A DNA stretch of 61,053 bases from JAWKTM01 sp041399085. GTDB lineage: Bacteria > Planctomycetota > Planctomycetia > Pirellulales > Pirellulaceae. Of this stretch, positions 8,986 through 17,056 are shown in pieces. Each line of letters opens with the position of its first letter. Position 1 is the first letter of the stretch. The DNA lies in NCBI GenBank assembly GCA_041399085.1, contig JAWKTM010000041.1, positions 1-61,053 on the forward strand. The letters are read 5' to 3'. The notes beneath the pieces were generated by a model. The model was not told the DNA's origin, ran no database searches, and was given only the letters and a program-made list of their open reading frames with translations. Both the position numbers and the translations under genes were made by a program.

Positions 8986-10207
8986 TCGTTCGCCGATTTC
9001 GGCCAGGCGTGTCGAACACCGCTCGGCCGGTTGGCAAAAAGATGCGCGGGAAGTCGATTTGCAGCGATTCGCCGAACCGCCGTCCGTATTCCCGCGATTG
9101 AAGCTGGGCGTAGATGAAGCCGAATATCGCAGGGGCGGGCGGCAAGTCGGGCCGCTGAGTTTCGTTCGTCGAGTCCAAGGCCGAAGGTGCTAACGCCCGA
9201 CCGAGTTGGTCGAGAAACGCTGGCGAAAAGTTCAACTCGGATCGTTCGCCCAAAACCGGTTCGCCAGGTGCGGCCGAGCTCAAATACAACGGGAAGAACG
9301 ATTCGCTGCCACGGTTGTCCGAACGAATGAGTCCGTCGATGATCAGTCCGTCGGCCACGAAAACGTAGTCGCCGGGACGCGACGCCGGACTCTGCCGCCG
9401 CGCTATCAGGGCCACGTTGTCCCGCTCAAGCATGTGCCGCATGATTTCCGACCGCGGCCAGTCGATCAGCCAATCGGCCCAGGCGATCCAGCGGCGATCG
9501 AACGGCCTGTACTGACACGGCCGCGGGATCGCTGCCAAGTCGCTAACAGCCCGCAATCGAGCCCGCGCTTCGCTGAGCCGCCAACCGCGAGTATCGCCGG
9601 CCGGATATCGGTTGGATCGCGTGCGGCGAAAGTAGCGTTCGCGGAGCACGGCGTCCGAGAGATCCGGGTTGGCTAAGTCGGCCAGCCGAGTTCGCAATTC
9701 GTCCATGTCGTGCGCCACCACGAATCGATCCCGAGCCGTAACCGCGGCCGTCGAGTTCACCGGCATCACGTCGGTCAACTTCATCGCTTGCCAGTACTCG
9801 GCCGATTCGGTCTGCAGTCGCGGTGAAAAGAAATAGAACGGCGCGATCGGCGTGTGCTCCTGCCACTGGATTCGTTCAGGGGAATTCCGTCGCATTTCGC
9901 CGTCGCTGTTCGCGTCGTTCGATTCCAGTGCCGTCAGCTTTTCGAGTCGACTTCCCCATAACTCGGCGTAGCGAATCGCGGAATTCGCTCCCGCATTCGG
10001 CGACCGGCTCATCACGGCCACGGCGGTTCCTTGATCGACGGTGAAAACGCCTTCGTCGATTTCGCCAGCCGGATTGATTTCCAGCTTCTTTCGATTGCCG
10101 TGCAAATCGAGCAAGTCGATCCGCGAGAACGTCCTGGCGAGTTGCCAACGAACGCCTCGCATCGTGGCGTTCTCCAGATAGCCGTGATTGGTGACGAACC
10201 CCAGCAC
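8894..10207 (-). CDS. Type ISP-like DNA methylase, central fragment (frameshifted)
   Basis: This is the middle of the broken methylase. Reading in this frame actually begins at about 10303 (ERLAERKHWLHDDYVKFLRY), upstream of the apparent ATG at 10207. It carries the segment FVTNHGYLENATMRGVRWQL and the DLHGNRKK region found after the catalytic motif in type ISP/IIG methylases. A target-recognition region follows with YRPFDRRWIAW, ALIARRQ and the FPRIFLPT motif. Beyond about 9009 this frame is out of register with the family, and the true sequence continues in the 8605-8985 frame. Confidence 0.72.
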   Translation of the reverse strand: MLGFVTNHGYLENATMRGVRWQLARTFSRIDLLDLHGNRKKLEINPAGEIDEGVFTVDQGTAVAVMSRSPNAGANSAIRYAELWGSRLEKLTALESNDANSDGEMRRNSPERIQWQEHTPIAPFYFFSPRLQTESAEYWQAMKLTDVMPVNSTAAVTARDRFVVAHDMDELRTRLADLANPDLSDAVLRERYFRRTRSNRYPAGDTRGWRLSEARARLRAVSDLAAIPRPCQYRPFDRRWIAWADWLIDWPRSEIMRHMLERDNVALIARRQSPASRPGDYVFVADGLIIDGLIRSDNRGSESFFPLYLSSAAPGEPVLGERSELNFSPAFLDQLGRALAPSALDSTNETQRPDLPPAPAIFGFIYAQLQSREYGRRFGESLQIDFPRIFLPTGRAVFDTPGRNRRTIDLHPSFARTRTRRAIPLANSCKRRSSAPH

Positions 10208-10265
10208 GCCCGCGCCACGACGTTCGATTTGCCAATGAGCGTACCGCAGAAACTTGACGTAATCG

Positions 10266-10631
10266 TCATGCAGCCAGTGTTTTCGTTCCGCCAGTCGTTC
10301 GCCGTCTCACTTGGAAGTAGCTGGCGACTTCATCGTCGGCCGGATCACGACCGTGCAACAGCTGTTCGGCGAATCGCGAGCGGTTTTGTGACAGACCGGA
10401 AAAGGGCGGATTGCCGATCACAATCGCAAATGATTCGTCGAATCGCGTTCGCTCGGGGCTCACCACAACATCGTGCCACAAGCTCGAATCGACGTTCGCC
10501 GGCTTCCGCGGCTTCGCATCACCGAGGCTGTTCGTCACGTAGATTCGCGGCGACGCCCGGAACGGCCAACGAACGCCGCTCTTGAAAAGCTGATCGGCGA
10601 TCACCAACCGCGCGACAACGGCGTTGGCCAA
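10266..10631 (-). CDS. Type ISP-like DNA methylase, fragment with the NPPF catalytic motif (frameshifted)
   Basis: This piece carries methylase motif IV, IVIGNPPFSGLS, the catalytic site for N6-adenine methylation. Upstream in the same frame are WTELVERWLPNVVGFELLLANAVV (from about 10740) and ARLVIADQLFKSG. The frame change at about 10742 falls in a run of four C (minus strand); one more C would join it to the 5' fragment. It leaves register again near 10303, after ASYFQV. Confidence 0.68.
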   Translation of the reverse strand: MANAVVARLVIADQLFKSGVRWPFRASPRIYVTNSLGDAKPRKPANVDSSLWHDVVVSPERTRFDESFAIVIGNPPFSGLSQNRSRFAEQLLHGRDPADDEVASYFQVRRRTTGGTKTLAA

Positions 10632-11563
10632 GAGCAGCTCGAAGCCAACAACGTTCGGAAGCCAACGCTCGACAAGCTCCGTCCACGCGACCGTCCAATC
10701 GTTGTCTGCATTGCCATCCGGTTCGCTCGAAACATGCGGGGAAACGTCTCGGCCGCCTGCAACGCGACCATCCCGGTAACTGAGTTTCGTTCACGCTGCC
10801 ACTCGCGTAGATTCGCTTTTAGGCGAGCGGCAGATGAGAATGTACCCATTGGGACGCTGGCAGCGTCCACCACGTGGCCGATGCTGCCAGCATCGGCAGG
10901 TAAGAATTTCACTGCCGATCGCCTTAACCGGCGAAAGAACTCGCACAGAAAGACGCCGGTTCCAAGTGCCGGTTCAAGCAGCCCTCCACGCTCGGCAGGC
11001 ATCCAACCGGCGAACCCACTTCGGCAGCCGAAATCATCACGCAGTCGCCGGTCGACTTGTTCGACGATGTAACGTGCCACGCTGCGCGGGGTAAAGAAAA
11101 CGCCGCGCCGCATCCGTTCGCGGGTGCTCACCTTTGCCAGATAAGTTTCCACCCAGTAAATGGCCGCGTCAGTCGGCTCGCCGCTCGAGGCCGTGAGCTC
11201 CGACAAAGGAGATTCGATTTGAGTCGTCTCAACCTGGGCGGCCTTTAGCACCGCGCGCGTCAGCGGGTCGGCCGTGTCGATCAACCAATCGTGAACGCCA
11301 GCGGGCCATTCGACGGCCGGCAATATTTGCATCACAACCGCAGCTGCCGCGACCGCTCGGGAGAACTGATCGACAAACCATTTCCAGTCGGCGTCCGTGT
11401 CGCAAGTGGCCGCCAACACGCGATGCAGTTGGTCGAATCCGCCGAGCCGCCGTTCGGTTCGCGTCCAGTCGTTCATCCGCTGGCAAATTCGAGCTTCAAT
11501 CCGCCGGGCCGCGGATGTTTCGATGGCGAACTTGGATTTGGGCATGGTGTTCGGATTGAGCAA
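10601..11563 (-). CDS. Type ISP-like DNA methylase, N-terminal fragment with the SAM-binding motif (frameshifted)
   Basis: This is the start of a roughly 985-residue adenine methylase spread over 8605-11563 in four frame segments. Residues about 150-175 (RRGVFFTPRSVARYIVEQVD) and motif I, LLEPALGTGVFL (the SAM-binding DPACGTG equivalent), identify the N6 methylase fold. No separate PD-(D/E)xK nuclease motif is evident in the N-terminal 130 residues. The frame is correct to about 10742 (QAAETFP). Candidate starts are ATG 11563 and the ATG at 11545 (MPKSKF). It lies 42 bases downstream of the cysteine desulfurase on the same strand. Confidence 0.72.
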   Translation of the reverse strand: MLNPNTMPKSKFAIETSAARRIEARICQRMNDWTRTERRLGGFDQLHRVLAATCDTDADWKWFVDQFSRAVAAAAVVMQILPAVEWPAGVHDWLIDTADPLTRAVLKAAQVETTQIESPLSELTASSGEPTDAAIYWVETYLAKVSTRERMRRGVFFTPRSVARYIVEQVDRRLRDDFGCRSGFAGWMPAERGGLLEPALGTGVFLCEFFRRLRRSAVKFLPADAGSIGHVVDAASVPMGTFSSAARLKANLREWQRERNSVTGMVALQAAETFPRMFRANRMAMQTTIGRSRGRSLSSVGFRTLLASSCSWPTPLSRGW

Positions 11564-11605
11564 GCTGCGAAGCGTCCGCTTCCGGTTTCCGGCGACCGAC
11601 GGCGA

Positions 11606-12742
11606 CTACTGCAACGCTTCCCAGGCTCCCACCAACAGCTCGGCGGCGCGGTCGATTTCTTCCTCCGACGTATACCATCCGACGCTCAATCGCACGGTTC
11701 CAGCGGCGACTTCCGCCGAGAGACGCATGGCGGCAAGTGTCGGGGACATGCTGCCCGACGATGCGTGGCAGGCCGAGCCGGTCGACGCGCAGAGTTCGGG
11801 GATGCGGGCCAAGAGCTGTTGGCCCGTGACGTTGGGAAAGCTGACGCTCAGAGTGTTGGGAAGCCGCTCCGCGAAACCACCGTGGACAACCAGCCGCGAG
11901 CCGATGGCCTCGTACAACTGGTCCTGCAAGCGATCGCGGAGAGCGGCCAACCGGTCGGCGGCGTCGTCCAGCCCTCGCGCGGCCAACATCGAGGCTTTGC
12001 CCAATCCGGCGATATACGGCACGTTTTCGGTGCCCGCCCGCAATCCGCCCTCGTGCCCCGCCCCGTGCATGAACGGCTCCAGCGACAAACCTTCTCGGAC
12101 ATACAACGCCCCAACACCTTTCGGCGCGTAGAACTTGTGGCCGGCGAGCGTTAGCAGATCGACCCCCAACTCATGCACCAGCGTGCGGAGTTTTCCCGCG
12201 CTCTGCGACGCATCCGTGTGAACCATAATCCCGCGAGCTCGGCAAACTTCCGCGATGTCATGAATCGGCTGAACGACGCCGACTTCATTGTTGGCGTGCA
12301 TGACGCTAACCAGAACCGTGTCACTGCGCAAAGCGGCTTCGACCGCTTCGGGCGAAACGACGCCATTCTCGTCGCACGGCACAATCGTCAGCCGAAATCC
12401 GAGCCGCTCCAAAAATCGCGCCGGCGCTACGACGGACGGGTGCTCAATGGCCGAAATTACCAAGTGCCCCTTCACGACCGGCGTGTATCGCAACATGACG
12501 CCCTTCAGCGCCAAGTTGTTGCTCTCAGTCCCGCCCGACGTGAAGACGATCTCTTCCGAGGTGGCGCCGAGCAGCGCGGCGACTTGGGAACGAGCGTCTT
12601 CGATCGCTTCGTTACAAGCTCGCCCGAACGCATGCCCGCTAGAAGGGTTGCCGTAATGTTGCTTGAAGAACGGCAGCATCGCTTCCAAGACGCTGGGAGC
12701 AACGGGCGTGGTGGCGTTGTAGTCGAGATAGATTTGTCGCAT
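11606..12742 (-). CDS. Cysteine desulfurase (NifS/IscS family)
   Basis: A 378-residue PLP enzyme that takes sulfur from cysteine for Fe-S clusters or thio-modifications. Visible features are YLDYNATTP at the N-terminus, FTSGGTESNNLA (PLP phosphate region), HANNEVG, TDASQSAGK, the PLP lysine K203 in LLTLAGHKFYAPKG, and the persulfide-carrying cysteine C325 in CASTGSACHASS. The long active-site segment around the Cys is the class I (NifS/IscS) form. No iscU, nifU or dnd genes lie beside it. The ATG at 12742 is the natural start by alignment to the family. Confidence 0.95.
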   Translation of the reverse strand: MRQIYLDYNATTPVAPSVLEAMLPFFKQHYGNPSSGHAFGRACNEAIEDARSQVAALLGATSEEIVFTSGGTESNNLALKGVMLRYTPVVKGHLVISAIEHPSVVAPARFLERLGFRLTIVPCDENGVVSPEAVEAALRSDTVLVSVMHANNEVGVVQPIHDIAEVCRARGIMVHTDASQSAGKLRTLVHELGVDLLTLAGHKFYAPKGVGALYVREGLSLEPFMHGAGHEGGLRAGTENVPYIAGLGKASMLAARGLDDAADRLAALRDRLQDQLYEAIGSRLVVHGGFAERLPNTLSVSFPNVTGQQLLARIPELCASTGSACHASSGSMSPTLAAMRLSAEVAAGTVRLSVGWYTSEEEIDRAAELLVGAWEALQ

Positions 12743-12874
12743 GGCGATGTTGTAATGGCTGGCCGGAAACGGGAGAAGATGGGCGACATGTGCGGGGCCA
12801 CATAATCCGCATCATGGGAATAATCGTTACAACCGATCAAAGAGAAGGAGCCAAAGTAGTTCGAGCAGCGAACA

Positions 12875-13074
12875 TTGGTTACCCGACGCATGGCGATTCC
12901 CAACTGAATCGGCAAACAGCGTCGTTTCGTCTTTGGATTTCAGGGAAGTCGAGTGAGATTCTCGCGCCGCCCCGCGACTGTAAGGGGGACGAAAGCCACG
13001 TAGGTCACTGGATTCCAAGCGAATCTGGGAAGGCCGGCAAGTAGGCTGAACCCGAGCCAGGATATCTGGTCCAA
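12875..13074 (+). ncRNA. Cobalamin (AdoCbl) riboswitch
   Basis: The conserved cobalamin-riboswitch blocks appear in order: an outer stem pairing TTGG (12875-12878) with CCAA (13071-13074), GCCCCGCGACTGTAAGG (about 12968-12985), CACTG (13006-13010), TGGGAAGG (13026-13033) and the B12-box-like GAGCCAGGATATCTGG (13054-13069). It lies directly ahead of a BtuB-like receptor gene, the usual target. Binding of a cobalamin should lower receptor expression. Confidence 0.93.
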
Positions 13075-13086
13075 GGACTCCACCAC

Positions 13087-13116
13087 AGAATTCCTCGAGG
13101 GAAGGAACGGAGTTCT
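13087..13116 (+). promoter_or_regulatory. Predicted Shine-Dalgarno-sequestering hairpin (riboswitch expression platform)
   Basis: AGAATTCC (13087-13094) can pair with GGAGTTCT (13109-13116) over 8 bp with one G-U pair. This traps the GGAG that precedes the ATG at 13118. No T-tract follows, so translational control is more likely than termination. It is a fold drawn by eye and has not been computed. Confidence 0.55.
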
Positions 13117-13117
13117 T

Positions 13118-14596
13118 ATGCGCGCGTTGAGTTTCGCGCCGCGAGTCCTCGGACTCGGCTGGCGATGTACGTTCGGGATTGCGCTGTTAGTTAGCCTCGC
13201 CTCGAAACCGATGTTCGCAGTTGGCCAACAAGAGTCGGACAATCCCGACGTGTTGCCGCCAACTCGGATCACGGACCAAGAGGAACCACCAGCGGACTTA
13301 CCGACCTTGCCCGAAACCGTGGTGACGGGCGACCGCGACGAAGGCGTTTTCACGCCCAGCGATTTTCCGACGCAGCCGCTCAGCGGCGATGAATTGGTGA
13401 CGCCCTCGCGCGTCACGTCCAACGCCGCTCGGAACGCCAGTTCGATTACGGTCATCAGCCGCGAGGAACTGCGGCAGCGAGGCCAACAGACGGTGGGCGA
13501 AGCGCTGCGCGGCGTGGTGGGTTTGGATGTCGTGCGAAGCGGCGGTCCCGGCGGCCAAACGTCGTTGTTCATGCGCGGCGCAAAATCCGAGCACACGAAA
13601 GTGCTGGTCGACGGGATCTCGGTAAACGACCCCAGTGCCCCGACGCGAGCATTCGACTTCGGCAATCTATTGGTCGACAACATTGAACGAATCGAAGTCC
13701 TGCGCGGTCCGCAGAGCATGGTGTACGGCAGCGACGCGATCGGCGGCGTGATCAACATTGTGACGGCGCGAGGTCAAGGTCCGTTGTCGCTTCGCGCCCG
13801 ATCCGAAGGGGGCAGCTTCGGCACGGCCCAGCAAGGTTTGAACGTTAGCGGCGGCGACGACCTGATCTACTATTCCCTCAGCGGCTCGTTTCTTCACTCC
13901 GACGGCGTTTCCGCGGCCGATAGCCGACTGGGAAACACGGAACGCGATGGCTATCAAAATGTAACCGCCTCCGGCCGTTTCGGTTGGACGCCGAGTGACG
14001 CCATCAATATCGACTATGTGTTTCGATTCATCGACGCGGACCGGGAGATCGACTCGGTCTTGCCACCCAATTTTGTCTTCACGGATGACTTGCTGCGACG
14101 AAATTTAGCCACCACATTCTTTCAACGTATCCAGCTTCAGTCGTTTCTCATGGATGGGCTGATTGAACAGAAAGTCGGCTTCAACTTCACGGACTACGAT
14201 CGCTCGGATACGCACCCACAGTTTCAAGACCCACGGTTCTTAGGGCAGGCTAAACAGTTCGATTATGTGGCGAATCTCACACTGCTGGAAAATAACTGGC
14301 TGACGGCGGGACTCGACTATTTAGATGAGCAAGCGTCGTCCACGTCGGTAACTCAAAGAACGCAAAACAATGTCGGTCTATGGGTCCAAGATGCTTGGAG
14401 TCTGGCTGAAATCTGGACCGCTACGGCGGGCGTGCGATTCGACGATCATAGTGCCGCCGGGCGAGCGCAGACGTATCGCTTCACAAATCTGGTTCAGGTG
14501 CCCGATACGAATCTCCAATTCCACGGAACGATTGGCACGGGCTTTCGCGCCCCGGCGCTCGCCCAGAACTTTTTCCCGGCGGGAATCCCGGCTTGA
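13118..14596 (+). CDS. btuB: BtuB-like TonB-dependent vitamin B12 receptor, 5' part (frameshifted)
   Basis: An outer-membrane receptor placed under the cobalamin riboswitch, so it most likely imports corrinoids. A signal peptide covers about residues 1-37 (ending near FAVGQQ). The TonB box is LPETVVTG at residues 64-71. The plug domain follows (SSITVISREELRQRGQQTVGEAL, then LVDGISVND, RIEVLRGPQSMVYGSDAIGGVINI), then beta-barrel strands. The frame breaks near 14578-14590: in one frame it ends after FRAPALAQNFFPAG, while the next frame reads GNPGLRPERSKGWD, the conserved continuation in TonB receptors. The ATG at 13118 has GGAG 5 bases upstream. The symbol rests on the riboswitch and receptor family rather than close identity. 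Confidence 0.85.
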   Translation: MRALSFAPRVLGLGWRCTFGIALLVSLASKPMFAVGQQESDNPDVLPPTRITDQEEPPADLPTLPETVVTGDRDEGVFTPSDFPTQPLSGDELVTPSRVTSNAARNASSITVISREELRQRGQQTVGEALRGVVGLDVVRSGGPGGQTSLFMRGAKSEHTKVLVDGISVNDPSAPTRAFDFGNLLVDNIERIEVLRGPQSMVYGSDAIGGVINIVTARGQGPLSLRARSEGGSFGTAQQGLNVSGGDDLIYYSLSGSFLHSDGVSAADSRLGNTERDGYQNVTASGRFGWTPSDAINIDYVFRFIDADREIDSVLPPNFVFTDDLLRRNLATTFFQRIQLQSFLMDGLIEQKVGFNFTDYDRSDTHPQFQDPRFLGQAKQFDYVANLTLLENNWLTAGLDYLDEQASSTSVTQRTQNNVGLWVQDAWSLAEIWTATAGVRFDDHSAAGRAQTYRFTNLVQVPDTNLQFHGTIGTGFRAPALAQNFFPAGIPA

Positions 14597-15156
14597 GGCC
14601 CGAACGCAGCAAGGGCTGGGATGTCGGCGCGACTCACACATTTGCCGACGGACGTTTCACATTGGACGCCACCTATTATCGCAATGACTTCACGGACCTC
14701 ATTGATTTCGACCCCATCACATTCATCCAGCGCAATATCGCCAGCGCTAGAGCCAGCGGCGTGGAAGTGATCGGCACTAGGATGATGAGCCCTCGCACCA
14801 CGGTCTCCGCCAACTATACGCTGACGGATACGCGCGACCTCCAATTTCAAGAAGAGCTGCCCCGCCGGCCCCAGCAGAAGGCCAGCTTGACCGTCAGCCG
14901 CACTTGGCTGGACAACCGAGCTCGCGCCAACCTATATGTCTTCTATGTGGGCGAACGATTGGACTTTGCCAGTCGATTTGGTGGAACCGTGTTGGATGAC
15001 TATGTGCTTGTAAATCTAACAGGAAATTATCAACTGAACCGGCATTGGGAGTTGTTTGCTCGCATGGACAACGCGCTGAACCAACACTATCAAGAAGCCG
15101 GCGGCTTCGGGGCGCCGGGCATCGCCGGCTATGGCGGCTTGAATCTGGTGTGGTAG
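14593..15156 (+). CDS. BtuB-like TonB-dependent receptor, 3' part (frameshifted continuation)
   Basis: This is the last third of the receptor barrel, continuing from the 13118 gene; the apparent start is artificial. It has alternating beta-strand patterns, NLTGNYQLNRHWELFARMDNALNQHYQEAGG, and ends in a terminal aromatic residue (NLVW), the usual recognition signal for outer-membrane barrel assembly. The joined protein is about 680 residues, normal for BtuB-like receptors. Confidence 0.82.
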   Translation: MRPERSKGWDVGATHTFADGRFTLDATYYRNDFTDLIDFDPITFIQRNIASARASGVEVIGTRMMSPRTTVSANYTLTDTRDLQFQEELPRRPQQKASLTVSRTWLDNRARANLYVFYVGERLDFASRFGGTVLDDYVLVNLTGNYQLNRHWELFARMDNALNQHYQEAGGFGAPGIAGYGGLNLVW

Positions 15157-15196
15157 ATCGTGGCTAACGACAGGAGCCCGAAGCTCTCGCTGCGTC

Positions 15197-16108
15197 CTAT
15201 CGACCTTGCCGAGCGGCGTCGATCTTGTCCATCAGCGAGGGGCGCATGCTGCTGTCGACTTGATCGCCCAAATTGTGAGCGTCGTCAAAAAGCTGTTTGG
15301 CCGTGGCAGCGTCGCCGAGGGCTTGCAGCTCGCGTCCCAGGTCGGCATACGCATAAGCACGGCTGAGCGGCTCGGGGATTTGCCCCGCCTTTTCGCGAGC
15401 CTCGGTTAACAACTCCTTGGCTCGTTCGTTCTGCTCCAGCCGCTTGACCCGCGCCGCGATATAAATCAACCCATTGACTTGGTCGCGTGGGTCCTCGATC
15501 GATCGAGCGGATTCGGTCGCGGCGGTTAGCAGACGCTCGGTTTCATCGGGTTGCTTGATCGAGAAATAGGCAAGTGCGATGGTGGTGAGCGCCTCGACGC
15601 GGCCGACCGGTCGTTCGATCTGGTCCACTTCCGATTCGGCGTTGGACAGCGTGTCGATGGCCTCGTCCGACTCTTCCAGATAGGCGCCTTGCGTGCGGCC
15701 CAAGCCGGCCAGAATTCCAACACGCGCTTCGGCATCCTCGACCTCCCGAGCGGCCGACGTGATTTTGTCGACTAAATCTCGAGCTTCGTATTTGCGTTCC
15801 ATTTTGCCGTAGGCGAGCGCGATGGCGTTCAGCGCCTCGGCGCGTCCTTTGGCGTCCGAGATTTCCCCGGCCGCGGAAGACGCCGACGACAGCACTTCGG
15901 CCGCTCCGCTCATGTCGCCCGCTGCCGCCATTTCGCTGGAAATCTGCGACAACTCGATGGCCCGCAATTCGGCGTCGGCAATCTGTTTGGCTTGATTGAG
16001 ACGCGCCAAGATCGGATTGGCTTGCCGCCCGCCGCCGCAACCGGCACCAGCGGACAAAATCAGAAACGAACAAGCGACGACAATGAGAATTCGGGGTGAT
16101 GTCGGCAT
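15197..16108 (-). CDS. Putative lipoprotein with TPR-like helical repeats
   Basis: The ATG at 16108 gives 303 residues: a signal anchor of about 20 residues followed by a cysteine in SAGAGCGGG. This is a plausible but not canonical lipobox, with Gly instead of Leu at -3. The rest is made of short Ala/Glu/Arg-rich helix pairs repeated about six times (A-x-A-L-x-x-I-A-x-A-Y-type patterns), like TPR or related solenoids. This suggests a protein-binding scaffold at the membrane. The open frame extends 276 bases further upstream without a convincing ribosome site, so I chose the start next to the signal sequence. No specific function is recognised. Confidence 0.68.
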   Translation of the reverse strand: MPTSPRILIVVACSFLILSAGAGCGGGRQANPILARLNQAKQIADAELRAIELSQISSEMAAAGDMSGAAEVLSSASSAAGEISDAKGRAEALNAIALAYGKMERKYEARDLVDKITSAAREVEDAEARVGILAGLGRTQGAYLEESDEAIDTLSNAESEVDQIERPVGRVEALTTIALAYFSIKQPDETERLLTAATESARSIEDPRDQVNGLIYIAARVKRLEQNERAKELLTEAREKAGQIPEPLSRAYAYADLGRELQALGDAATAKQLFDDAHNLGDQVDSSMRPSLMDKIDAARQGR

Positions 16109-16459
16109 GGACGAAGCGTTCCTAGGAGCATTGCGTTGATTAACGATTGAGATGTGTTGATGATAGGGTCGAGCGGCTCGGATGATTAAGCCGCGCCGAC
16201 GATCGCGTTGCGACGCCGACTCCGGCATCTCGGCCCGACGGCCTGCCGCGTTCTTGGCTTTCCTAGCGTAACGTGCCGAGCCGCGAGTTGAAGAGCCGTG
16301 TCGAACATCGTCAGGCCACACGCTGATGTAGCCCGAGCCGTCGGCCATTCTCGATTGGCTGGATTGCCGGGCAAGGACTATCATTGAGGCGACCGTTATT
16401 AACTCGGTCGCGATACCATCTCGCGACCCGACGCCGCCTGTTGAATCGGAGTATCGTTG
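16109..16459. other. Intergenic region between divergent genes
   Basis: These 351 bases lie between the repeat lipoprotein (-) and the Uma2 gene (+). Open frames on both strands run into it, but their translations are Arg/Ser-rich and lack ribosome sites. I see no RNA, repeat or clear promoter. Confidence 0.35.
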
Positions 16460-17038
16460 ATGAGCATTGCCGAATCACCTCCGTTAACTGCCGAATTTTT
16501 GCTGACTTTGCCGGACGACGGCATCGATCGCGAATTGGTGAACGGACAGTTGCGGGAGCGTCCCATGACTAGGCGAAATCGATTTCACTCGCGCGCGGTG
16601 GCGCGATTATCCCACTTGCTGGAAACGTGGGCGACGCTTTCCAGTTCTCCCGACGTCGAAGTCTATTCGGGTGAAGTCGGCTGCATCTTGCAGCGCGCTC
16701 CGGACACGGCCGTGGGGATCGACGTGGCGGTTTTCTCGGCGGAAGTGATCGCTCGGCAGACGAGCGAAACGTCGATGATCGAAGGCGCGCCCTTATTGGC
16801 AATCGAAGTTCTCTCACCGTTCGACAAAATAGAAGACATTCACGGCAAAGTGGATTTGTACCTCAACGCCGGGACTTCGCTGGTCTGGATTGTCGATCCG
16901 TATTTCCAAACCGTTCAAGTTCATCGACGCAATGCGGCCCCGGAAACGTTTAACTGCGAAGAATCGGTCGAAGGCGGCGAAGTGTTGCCGGGACTTAAGC
17001 TGGCGGTCGCCGATGTCTTCGGGCGGCCTGGAAAATAG
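16460..17038 (+). CDS. Uma2 family (DUF820) putative endonuclease
   Basis: A 192-residue protein of the Uma2/DUF820 family, a PD-(D/E)xK restriction-like fold that is greatly expanded in cyanobacteria and planctomycetes and has no well-defined biological role. Visible family features are the YELVNG-like start (DRELVNGQL), GIDVAVFSAE with the metal Asp (PDVAV-type), the catalytic EVLSP segment (LAIEVLSP), KVDLYLNAGTSLVWIVDP and a GEVLPGLKL ending. The ATG at 16460 is preferred to the TTG one codon upstream. Confidence 0.86.
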   Translation: MSIAESPPLTAEFLLTLPDDGIDRELVNGQLRERPMTRRNRFHSRAVARLSHLLETWATLSSSPDVEVYSGEVGCILQRAPDTAVGIDVAVFSAEVIARQTSETSMIEGAPLLAIEVLSPFDKIEDIHGKVDLYLNAGTSLVWIVDPYFQTVQVHRRNAAPETFNCEESVEGGEVLPGLKLAVADVFGRPGK

Positions 17039-17056
17039 TTGACACGTTCGAGCGGT

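Noticed and set aside
11606..12742. Cysteine desulfurase next to a DNA methylase as a possible phosphorothioation (Dnd) or similar defence system
   Set aside because: No dndB-E, ssp or other partner genes are present, and the desulfurase looks like an ordinary NifS/IscS type.
16109..16384. N-terminal extension of the repeat lipoprotein
   Set aside because: The extra 92 residues are Arg/Ser-rich, lack a ribosome site, and would place the signal sequence internally.
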